Below, piece by piece: positions 50,408-57,614 of a stretch of 62,165 nucleotides of DNA; positions within the stretch are counted from its first letter, which is position 1, and every line of letters starts with the position of its first letter. Source of the stretch: CAYWEM01 sp964457225. GTDB taxonomy: Bacteria > Acidobacteriota > Aminicenantia > UBA2199. Under the pieces are notes generated by a model. That model searched no databases, had not been told where the DNA came from, and saw only the letters and a list, made by a program, of their open reading frames with translations. The stretch spans positions 1 to 62,165 of the forward strand of contig CAYWEM010000016.1 of the NCBI GenBank assembly GCA_964457225.1, in the 5' to 3' direction. The position numbers were made by a program, and so were the translations under genes.

Positions 50408-51231
50408 TCAGAGCTGAAAACCTGCATTTCGGCTATAACGGCCGGCCGATATTCGAAAACTTCAATTTTCACCTGCCCCGGGGCCAGGTCTGCCTGGTTA
50501 CCGGGATCAACGGAGTCGGCAAAAGCACCCTGCTGCGATTGCTGGCTGGAGTTTTGCGGCCCCAGCAAGGCAGCATAATCTATCACCCGGAACTGGGTAA
50601 GGAACCGAAGCAAAAAATCGGCTTTATCTCCGACAAGCTCAGCATTTACCAGAGCATGCGGGTTGACCGGCTGATCGGTTTTCATCTCTCCGCCTTCGGA
50701 GTCAAAGAATTCGACGATCGCCTGGTCAGGCATACCAAGATTGAGAGCTGGAAAAAAGTACGGGATCTCTCGATAGGCCAGCGAACCATTCTCCAGCTCT
50801 CCCTGATCCTTTCGGCAAAACCGGAGCTATTGCTGATCGATGAAGTAATCCACGATCTCGATGCCTACCTGCGCAAGCTCTTCATTGAAGAAGTGATCAG
50901 CCAAATGACTGAACGAAGCATGAGCGTAGTTTTCGTCAATCTCAATTTCCACGACATCGAAAACCTGGTTGAAAGGGTGGTTTTACTGAAAAACGGCAGA
51001 ATTGCCGTAGATGAACCCATAGAAGTTTTAAAAGAAAAGGTGAAAAGAGTAATCAGCAATGAAGAATTGCCACCATCTATCCCCTATATCTACCGGCTCA
51101 GCCGCGAAAGCTGTGAAGAATACTTCATTTACCCTTATAACAGTGAATACGACTCCCAAATAAAAGGAAAAGCCCAGGACCTTAACCTGACTGAAATCGT
51201 TGCCGCTTTCATCGGGGGTGAATATGTTTAA
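50404..51231 (+). CDS. ABC transporter ATPase of the YtrA-regulated pair
   Basis: A 275-residue cassette with Walker A GINGVGKSTLL and Walker B LLLIDEVIHDLD. The signature is altered: LSIGQRTILQLS instead of LSGGQ. The usual D-loop/H-loop positions are partly changed (VVFVNLNFHD). It pairs with the membrane protein encoded next. YtrA-type systems often export or resist peptide antibiotics, so self-protection against the downstream peptide is possible (inference). Confidence 0.82.
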   Translation: MIRAENLHFGYNGRPIFENFNFHLPRGQVCLVTGINGVGKSTLLRLLAGVLRPQQGSIIYHPELGKEPKQKIGFISDKLSIYQSMRVDRLIGFHLSAFGVKEFDDRLVRHTKIESWKKVRDLSIGQRTILQLSLILSAKPELLLIDEVIHDLDAYLRKLFIEEVISQMTERSMSVVFVNLNFHDIENLVERVVLLKNGRIAVDEPIEVLKEKVKRVISNEELPPSIPYIYRLSRESCEEYFIYPYNSEYDSQIKGKAQDLNLTEIVAAFIGGEYV

Positions 51232-52663
51232 AAAGGAATGGCTGGAGATCCAGGTCCCGGCCTGGAGCCGGATTGCGGTAGCCTTGTTTTTTCTGCTTTC
51301 CCAGCTTGCCTTCGATCGCGAGCGATCTTTTGCTGAACTGGCGCTCAGCCTGTACATCGGCTTTTACATCTGCTCCTTATGGGCCGCCAACTACATAGGG
51401 CTCAGTACTTTTCGGGCCGAATTCCGGGATCAGGCTTTTGAATACCTGTTCAGTTTTCCACTGTCAAAAGGCGGCCTGCTGCTGCGCAAGTTATTGCCCA
51501 GGATTCTGCTTCTGGCCGTTATTCTTTTATTTTACCTGCTGCTCTGGAAAAGCGCCGGGCTGGCCGCTGATTTCGACAGGTTGCCCTTTCAGTCACCACT
51601 CACTTATCTGTCTTGGTTTTTCTTCCTGTTTTCAGCCGGCTTCTTCCTCAGCCCGGTTGACTGGGGCAATCTGCGGTCGTTGGTTCTTCCGGCCGTCCTC
51701 ATAGTTTTCGCCATACTTGCCGGCCTGTTCAACAAGGTCTTCGACCTGGTTGACTCGCAGGTCAGCCGGGAAATTCCGGCGGCGGCAACTATCCTGATCG
51801 CCGGCCTGGGTTTTTTCCTTGTCTATTGGGGCAGGCTGAATTCGCTCAACCAGGGAATTGTCGGCCGGTCAGATTTCTTTTCAAGAAGCAGTTTTCGTCT
51901 ATCAAGCTCGAAGATAAAATCATATAATATCAGCACTTATCCCTTCCTGGTCAGGGAAATGAAATCAGCCCTGAAACCAATTCTGCTCATAGCTTTTATC
52001 ACCTGGCTGCTCAGCCTGATTTCCTGCAACCTCGGAGCCGGCAGCATTGATCCTGGTGCCATAAAAACCCTGCTCTTCGGTTTCATGCTGCTCAGTTATT
52101 CCTTTTTCTCCGGACTGTTGGTTTTTTCTCAGGAACACACAGAAGGAGCGCTTGAGTACCTCATGACCCTGCCGCTGAACCGCTGGCGCCTGTTGGGGGA
52201 AAAAGCTCTGGGCAGGCTTGTATTTCTGCTTGCGGCCCTGCTGGCCTACCTGGTGCCGGCCGGGGCTTACCTGCAAAAAGTGGATCAGGCTGAAAACCCG
52301 ATACAATTTCTTTTCACTCCGGGCGAATCGTTAACTCTGCTACCGATCATGCTCCTGTTGTTTTTTGCCTGCGGCCTTTTCCTGTCTCTCTTTGAAACAA
52401 AAAACACCAGCGCCCTGGTAAGCCTGGCTGTTTTTCCTCCGATTATCCTGGTGCCCCTGGCCCTGGCCAAGGCAATCGGACCAACTGTTTTTATTCCCCT
52501 TTCCGGTCTGGTCCTGGTCTGCCTTGTACTGGCCGTCTTCTTTTTCCGCCTGTACCCGAGGTTTGACCTGGCCAGCCCCCAACTTCAGGCTCGCAGTTTC
52601 AATTTCAGCGTTCTGGCAGTTATGTCCATACTCTCAGTATCGACTTTTCTCTATGTTATTTGA
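51224..52663 (+). CDS. ABC-2-like permease of the YtrA-regulated pair
   Basis: A 479-residue membrane protein with about twelve hydrophobic segments arranged as two repeated halves, each with the pattern 'FRAEFRDQAFEYLFSFPLSKGGLLLRKLL' and 'SGLLVFSQEHTEGALEYLMTLPLNRWRLLGEKAL'. That is the ABC-2 permease signature in duplicate. Start ATG 51224 overlaps the ATPase stop. The second half probably arose by internal duplication. Confidence 0.8.
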   Translation: MFKKEWLEIQVPAWSRIAVALFFLLSQLAFDRERSFAELALSLYIGFYICSLWAANYIGLSTFRAEFRDQAFEYLFSFPLSKGGLLLRKLLPRILLLAVILLFYLLLWKSAGLAADFDRLPFQSPLTYLSWFFFLFSAGFFLSPVDWGNLRSLVLPAVLIVFAILAGLFNKVFDLVDSQVSREIPAAATILIAGLGFFLVYWGRLNSLNQGIVGRSDFFSRSSFRLSSSKIKSYNISTYPFLVREMKSALKPILLIAFITWLLSLISCNLGAGSIDPGAIKTLLFGFMLLSYSFFSGLLVFSQEHTEGALEYLMTLPLNRWRLLGEKALGRLVFLLAALLAYLVPAGAYLQKVDQAENPIQFLFTPGESLTLLPIMLLLFFACGLFLSLFETKNTSALVSLAVFPPIILVPLALAKAIGPTVFIPLSGLVLVCLVLAVFFFRLYPRFDLASPQLQARSFNFSVLAVMSILSVSTFLYVI

Positions 52664-52937
52664 GTTTTGGCTGGCAGGCCGACGGCCAGGTCCCGGGCCG
52701 GCAATTCGCGCACCTGGTCACGGTTCAGAAGGACTGACTCTGGTACTGCTTCCTTTTTATGGCGACATAGCGTTTGGCTGACTGAACTAAATGCCGGGCA
52801 GGTTTCCTGGTTTTTGGGAGGCCATCACTGGCGAGATCTCAGAAGTTTTGTCTTCAGTTTTATTAAGGACAACTGATTCGCCTGGCTTTGATTCAGAATA
52901 AACGATGGTATATCGGCCATTTCAAGCCACAACAAAA

Positions 52938-53041
52938 AAGTCTCTCTATAGAGAGACTTATTGCGACTTCAAGAGCGCCTGTAATACAGGATATTTTTAG
53001 TCAGTCTCTCTATAGGAAAACTCGGTCTCTCTATAGAGAGA
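52938..53041. promoter_or_regulatory. Three palindromic activator-site candidates upstream of the peptide cluster
   Basis: Three sites share TCTCTCTATAGAGAGA: site 1 is a perfect 22-bp palindrome (52938-52959), site 2 is a half-degenerate version (53003-53022), site 3 is a perfect 16-bp palindrome (53026-53041). Centres are at 52948.5, 53012.5 and 53033.5, that is 64 and 21 bases apart, near whole helical turns. They lie about 108, 129 and 193 bases before the predicted start of transcription. The rest of 52664-53202 shows no gene. Confidence 0.75.
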
Positions 53042-53114
53042 TTATTTACTTGACGGGAAAACGACATTTTCCTGGATAGTGTTTACAGTCAAGCGTTTCC
53101 CAAAGCCGACCATC

Positions 53115-53131
53115 TTGGCACCATTATTGCT
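53115..53131 (+). promoter_or_regulatory. Sigma-54 promoter of the peptide cluster
   Basis: TTGGCACCATTATTGCT keeps the invariant GG and GC separated by ten bases and matches the full TTGGCAC-N5-TTGCT consensus. The predicted start of transcription is near 53142. Confidence 0.85.
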
Positions 53132-53142
53132 ATATTAATCGC

Positions 53143-53156
53143 GTGTCGCGCGACAC
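53143..53156 (+). promoter_or_regulatory. 5'-end hairpin of the precursor mRNA
   Basis: GTGTCGCGCGACAC is a perfect palindrome at the predicted 5' end of the message and could form a stabilising GTGTC-GCGC-GACAC hairpin. The remaining leader to 53202 ends in AAGGAG, six bases before ATG 53203. Confidence 0.5.
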
Positions 53157-53202
53157 TGTAATCGAATTTGTAATCGACAAAATATAAATAAAGGAGTAAC
53201 AG

Positions 53203-53406
53203 ATGAAAGAAAAAATCAAGCTGACTGCTATCAGTAAAAGAGAAATGAATGCCATCCGCGGCGGTTCCTGCGGCTGTGGCTGTCTTTGGATGGGTCAAGG
53301 AGGCTCCTCAACCTATGATAATGGTAACGCTAATATGCAAGGCGGCTTGTGGACCCCCGGTGATGGACCCTGGCATATATTCGAACAGAGCAATGTCGCA
53401 GTGTAG
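53203..53406 (+). CDS. Double-glycine RiPP precursor peptide
   Basis: A 67-residue peptide. Residues 1-21 form a leader ending in the double glycine cleaved by C39 peptidases (LTAISKREMNAIRGG), of the kind seen in 'GG-Bacteroidales' (TIGR04149-like) precursors. The predicted 46-residue core starts SCGCGC and is rich in G, N and W (WMGQGGSSTYDN, NANMQGGLW, PGDGPWHIF). Three cysteines near the new N-terminus are likely modification sites. AAGGAG precedes ATG 53203. First gene behind the sigma-54 promoter, with a terminator before the maturases. Class and final structure cannot be read from sequence. Confidence 0.85.
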   Translation: MKEKIKLTAISKREMNAIRGGSCGCGCLWMGQGGSSTYDNGNANMQGGLWTPGDGPWHIFEQSNVAV

Positions 53407-53462
53407 TTTAAAATGGGGAATTTGATCTGAAGCAGCTTTCCTGATTTAGAGTTAGTTTCCCG

Positions 53463-53502
53463 GCCGTCTGCAATCGTTAAATGGTTGCAGACGGCTTTTT
53501 CC
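53463..53502 (+). terminator. Intrinsic terminator between precursor and maturases
   Basis: GCCGTCTGCAA (53463-53473) pairs exactly with TTGCAGACGGC (53485-53495), 11-base loop, then TTTTTCC. Most transcripts should stop here, giving more precursor than enzyme messages. Confidence 0.8.
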
Positions 53503-53523
53503 TCGAGATTTAGAACTGAAGAC

Positions 53524-54990
53524 ATGATTTGCAAAACAAAAAACTCTCAGCTTTACTTTTTCGATAAAAACAAAAGGACTTTTTTACTGCTTGTTCCGGC
53601 AATGCTTGATTTACTTAAGCTGAAAAATGAATCAGCTTGTAAAGCAACCAAAACGGAAGCCAAACAGGCCGGTTATGGATACTACGGTAAAAAAATAGAA
53701 TACTTGCGTAAGCATGGTTTTTTTATTCCGGATCAGACAAAAAAGAATTACAGTAGAAAACTGCAGTCTGAAGAGATCGCATCTTCCCTTGCCAACCTGA
53801 GACAGCTGACACTTGAAGTGACTGATTCCTGTAATCTGCAGTGTGCCTATTGCGGTTACAGTAAGCTCTACAGCAATCACGACCATCGTGAAGACATTGC
53901 TCTCGATTTTTCCCTGGTGCAAAGCACGCTAAAATACTTGCAGAGTTTCTGGAATTCTCCGCGCAATCTGTCATATCGCAGGCGGATTTACATAAGTTTC
54001 TACGGTGGCGAGCCGCTTTTGAGTTTTCCTCTGATTCAACAAGTGGTTAATTACCTGCAGGGTTTAAAGACTGATCGAGTCAGGTTTGTCTACTCAATGA
54101 CCACCAATGGTACACTGCTGAAAAAACACATCAGATTCCTGGTAGAAAATGATTTTCACCTGTTGATCAGCCTGGACGGCGATAAAAACAGCAACTCCTA
54201 CAGAAAATGGAAAAACGGAAAACCGATTTTTGACTTTTTAACTGAAACGATCGATCGGGTGAAAAAACAATACCCAAAATATTTTGCGGAGAGAGTCAAT
54301 TTCAATGCAGTGCTGCATGATCGTAATTCCGTTTCTGAAATATATCGATTTTTCAAGCATGAATTCGGCAAAACCCCCTCGATAGGCGAATTGAACACAA
54401 CCGGAATTGCAGAAGACCAGAGGGAGAATTTCCGGCGAATGTTCAGTAACGCACGGCAAAGCCTATTTCAAAGCGAAGACCAGGCGGAAATTGAAAAGGA
54501 TATGTTCATCAAGCTTCCTTCCGTGCAAAGCCTGGGTATATTTCTTCAGAACACCTGCAGGTTGGGTTTTCGGGATTACAACGAGGCAATGGGTGAAGTG
54601 TCTGATTTGCCTGGTTTTCCAACCGGAACCTGCATTCCTTTTCAGAAGAAAATGTTCATAACCGCCAGGGGCAAGATCTTGCCCTGTGAGCGCATCGGCC
54701 ATGAACACGCGTTCGGCGTCGTTTCAGCAAATAAAGTGGAATTAGACCTGAATGCCGCGGCGGACAAAATGAACATGCTCTATGAGCGCATTAAGCCGCT
54801 TTGCCGGCAATGCTTTCGGCCGAGTTGCCCGCAATGCCTTTTCAATCTCGATTTACAGGCTCAAGAGCTGAAATGCAATGGCTTTATCACTGAGAGGCAG
54901 TTCAACGAACATATTGCCGATAACCTGCAGTATCTGGAAAACAATCCCGGCTTTTACCACGACATCCTCAGTAAGGTCGTGGTGGAATAA
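53524..54990 (+). CDS. Radical-SAM peptide maturase with SPASM-like tail
   Basis: A 488-residue radical-SAM enzyme. The [4Fe-4S] motif is CNLQCAYC (103, 107, 110), preceded by a domain resembling the RiPP recognition element region (MICKTKNSQLYFFDKNKRTF). The SAM-core GGEPLLSF, TTNGTLL and ISLDGD segments are clear. The C-terminal cysteine cluster (CRLGFRDYNEAMG, ILPCERIGHEH, PLCRQCFRPSCPQCLFN) fits an auxiliary-cluster SPASM-type domain, and the end ITERQFNEHIADNLQYLENNPGFYHDIL matches the GG-Bacteroidales peptide maturase group from memory. ATG 53524 was chosen because the family starts there. Confidence 0.87.
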   Translation: MICKTKNSQLYFFDKNKRTFLLLVPAMLDLLKLKNESACKATKTEAKQAGYGYYGKKIEYLRKHGFFIPDQTKKNYSRKLQSEEIASSLANLRQLTLEVTDSCNLQCAYCGYSKLYSNHDHREDIALDFSLVQSTLKYLQSFWNSPRNLSYRRRIYISFYGGEPLLSFPLIQQVVNYLQGLKTDRVRFVYSMTTNGTLLKKHIRFLVENDFHLLISLDGDKNSNSYRKWKNGKPIFDFLTETIDRVKKQYPKYFAERVNFNAVLHDRNSVSEIYRFFKHEFGKTPSIGELNTTGIAEDQRENFRRMFSNARQSLFQSEDQAEIEKDMFIKLPSVQSLGIFLQNTCRLGFRDYNEAMGEVSDLPGFPTGTCIPFQKKMFITARGKILPCERIGHEHAFGVVSANKVELDLNAAADKMNMLYERIKPLCRQCFRPSCPQCLFNLDLQAQELKCNGFITERQFNEHIADNLQYLENNPGFYHDILSKVVVE

Positions 54991-56246
54991 TGAAATCGTA
55001 CTGGTTGTGCCTGGAGCCTTACGTGCATTTGGCCGTAAAGCGGCAAAGTGTGCTTTTTTACAATACACTTGACGGCAAAGCCCTGGAATGTCGCAATTCC
55101 GTTCCGGTCAGTGCATTGGCCAGGCGTCTGTTGCACCCCGATAATCTTTACGTGGTCAAACTGACTGAAGCGGAAATCAGCAAACAGCCTATCAAGGGCA
55201 TCATTGGCAGATTGCGCCGGAGTTTCATGGCGGATATCCATGAAGTCAGTCAAAGTTACGGCAAACCCCTGCCGCTCAAGCCATGTTACCAGGTTATGCG
55301 TGATGTTGATGTTTTGGCCGGGGATCCGGAAAGATCTGTGGGCGAGGATGTACTGAGATATCTTTTCAGAATAAACCTATATCTTGACGGCTCGTGTGAA
55401 CTCGATTGCAATTACTGCTCCCGGGCTTTCCGGCAATTCGTTTTCTGTACCAGGTCCTTGCCCCGGATTTCATTTGATATGGAAGCATTAGAGCGGCTCA
55501 TGAACGCCTTGCCCGTGGAAAACAAGGTGCGGATAAACCTGCTGGGAGGAAATGTTTTGCTTTATCCGGGTTTAGCCGAATTGCTGGAAGAAATCCGCTT
55601 GCGTTCCGGAAAACCTTGTCTTTGTGTTCATTACAAGAACCTGCAAAAAAATATAAAACAAGCGAAGACCCTGGCGAAAGCTGATTCCGCCTGGCGGATT
55701 GGCGTTGATTTTCCTCTCGATGAGTTAATTTTTACGGAATTGATTCGAGTGGAAGAAATACTTAAAAAAGAAATCGAATTTGTTTTTGTGGTGCAATCTG
55801 AAACTGAGTTCATGGCCGCCAGGGAAGCAGTGCTGAGATTCAAGTTGGAAAAATATCGTTTTCAACCTTATTTCAACGGGCGCAACAAATCGTTTTTCAG
55901 AAAATTCGTGTTCACCGACAGAAAGCAAGTGCTGGCTGAGACCGTCAGTCAGCGGGATATTTTTTTGCGGGGGAAGGTAAACAGCTTTCGCTTTGGTGAA
56001 ATATCCGTTCTTAATGACGGTCGGGTCTTTGCCGGGATTAACCAGACCAGCCTGGGCAATCTGCTTGAATCATCCTTGCCTGAAATGCTTTTCAGGGAAA
56101 TGAAATCAAGTAAAAGCTGGCTCCAGGTTCGCAGCAAAGTTACCCCATGCCGCGACTGTTTATTCTGGGCTCTCTGTCCTCCCTTGACCGATTACGAGCA
56201 AGCATTTTCAAAAAACAACCTGTGCTGGCGGAAAAATGAGCTTTGA
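54990..56246 (+). CDS. Second radical-SAM protein, GG-Bacteroidales pseudo-rSAM-like but with an intact cluster
   Basis: A 418-residue partner. The N-terminus (MKSYWLCLEPYVHLAVKRQSVLFYNTLDGK) and C-terminus (CRDCLFWALCPPLTDYEQAFSKNNLC) match, from memory, the 'pseudo-rSAM' partner of GG-Bacteroidales systems, whose members usually lack the iron-sulfur motif. Here CELDCNYC (136, 140, 143) is complete CxxxCxxC in the right place. So this copy may still be an active radical enzyme. It overlaps the first maturase by one base, indicating a two-protein machine. Confidence 0.82.
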   Translation: MKSYWLCLEPYVHLAVKRQSVLFYNTLDGKALECRNSVPVSALARRLLHPDNLYVVKLTEAEISKQPIKGIIGRLRRSFMADIHEVSQSYGKPLPLKPCYQVMRDVDVLAGDPERSVGEDVLRYLFRINLYLDGSCELDCNYCSRAFRQFVFCTRSLPRISFDMEALERLMNALPVENKVRINLLGGNVLLYPGLAELLEEIRLRSGKPCLCVHYKNLQKNIKQAKTLAKADSAWRIGVDFPLDELIFTELIRVEEILKKEIEFVFVVQSETEFMAAREAVLRFKLEKYRFQPYFNGRNKSFFRKFVFTDRKQVLAETVSQRDIFLRGKVNSFRFGEISVLNDGRVFAGINQTSLGNLLESSLPEMLFREMKSSKSWLQVRSKVTPCRDCLFWALCPPLTDYEQAFSKNNLCWRKNEL

Positions 56247-56359
56247 GCGGCCCGATAAATGGCAGGTTGTTTTTGAGAACTCAGGTCGACTTTTTCTGTT
56301 TATTTTTGTATCATGGTTTGTGTTTTTGGAAAGGTTGTTGCGAATTCAAGGAGTTTTTC

Positions 56360-57544
56360 ATGATCAGATTAATTTTGCTGTTGTTGTTACTGCTTGTTTT
56401 TACGGGCTGCGGAAAGGAAGAATCGCCGGCTGAACCGCCGACCCAGGCCGAACCGCTTGCAGTTGCGGTTGAGCAGGATGAGTTGGCGATTCCGGTTGAA
56501 GCAGAATCCCTGCCGCCGCTGGAGACCGGCCTGGTCGAGCTTCGGGATGATGTTTTCGGCGATATCATAGAATTAAAGGGCAAAAGCAGGCCGATCAATG
56601 AAGTGTTTTTAATCAAGGGAACGGAGTTGCTGCTGAAGGGCGGCTACCTGCTGCAGAAAAACCAGCCTGATTATGATTCCCGCTTTCGGGCGCTCAACGT
56701 GTTCAGACTGCCGGATTTAAAGCTGGTGGCTTCCTTCGGCCGGCGGGGCCAGGGCCCTGGGGAGTTTCTCTATCCTTCCCTGGTTTCAACGGATGATCCG
56801 GATATCCTCTGTTACATGTTTGAAAATACCTTGAAAATGCTGTACAGCCTGGATCGCAACCTGCGATTACGCGAGGTGCCGATTGAGCAGCATCATTGGC
56901 AGGGTACCGGCATGATGGAAACGCAGATGCATGTTTTCAACCCGCAGGATATCGTTTACCTGACCACTTATTACGAAAAGAGCAGGGGTATTCACCGTCT
57001 CAGGCTGGATGGTGAAAACATGGTTGACTGCCAGTTGATCGACCTGGCCTTTTCAGCCAGGCAGGGCAATTACAGTTACATGACCGGAACCCTGGCCGCC
57101 AGCGGAAGAAAGCAACGAGTGGTCTACGCTTATAAGTACTACAAGCGGATACTCTTTATGGACCTGGCTGGGGAAGAGCGCAGGACGGTGTACTTCCGGG
57201 TGCCTGAGCCGGCCGCGGGAGTCAGCGCGGCCGAGCGTTTTGATAAAAACAACGAGGTCGTTCATTACTGGAAAAAAGCAGAAGGAGATGATTTTGTTTA
57301 TTTTTCCTACAGCGGCCGCACGCCCATCCATGTTTTTAATGAAAACAAAATTGATAAAGGCTATATTTACATTGAGCAGTTTGATTGGAACGGCAATCCG
57401 GTCAGGAAATTTCGCTTGGATCACTGGGGCCATTTCTGCATTGATGAGAAAAACGACAAACTCTACCTGATATCAAGCACAGAGGATGAGCCTTTCGTCG
57501 AATACGACCTGCCGCCGCTTGTGGATAAGACCGGGAATGATTGA
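56360..57544 (+). CDS. 6-bladed beta-propeller lipoprotein of the RiPP cluster
   Basis: A 394-residue protein with a lipobox signal (LLLLLLLVFTGCGKEES), so probably a lipoprotein. A low-complexity P/E linker is followed by a propeller with the GRRGQGPGEFLYPSLV loop. Start ATG 56360 has AAGGAG six bases upstream; the longer frame from 56243 is rejected. It is a paralogue of the three propellers at 3265, 4391 and 6293 and, like them, lies beside a small exported peptide. Possible roles: binding or presenting the modified peptide, or immunity. Confidence 0.82.
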   Translation: MIRLILLLLLLLVFTGCGKEESPAEPPTQAEPLAVAVEQDELAIPVEAESLPPLETGLVELRDDVFGDIIELKGKSRPINEVFLIKGTELLLKGGYLLQKNQPDYDSRFRALNVFRLPDLKLVASFGRRGQGPGEFLYPSLVSTDDPDILCYMFENTLKMLYSLDRNLRLREVPIEQHHWQGTGMMETQMHVFNPQDIVYLTTYYEKSRGIHRLRLDGENMVDCQLIDLAFSARQGNYSYMTGTLAASGRKQRVVYAYKYYKRILFMDLAGEERRTVYFRVPEPAAGVSAAERFDKNNEVVHYWKKAEGDDFVYFSYSGRTPIHVFNENKIDKGYIYIEQFDWNGNPVRKFRLDHWGHFCIDEKNDKLYLISSTEDEPFVEYDLPPLVDKTGND

Positions 57545-57614
57545 GAGAATTGAAGGCAGGCAGTATCAGATCTGAAAGTAAATCGCCCCGTTTCGCTGGA
57601 GTATTGTTCATGGG

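Noticed and set aside
52524..52876. Open frames at the end of the permease and in the intergenic region
   Set aside because: Out of frame with the permease, no ribosome site, and the sequence after 52664 looks like a non-coding regulatory region.
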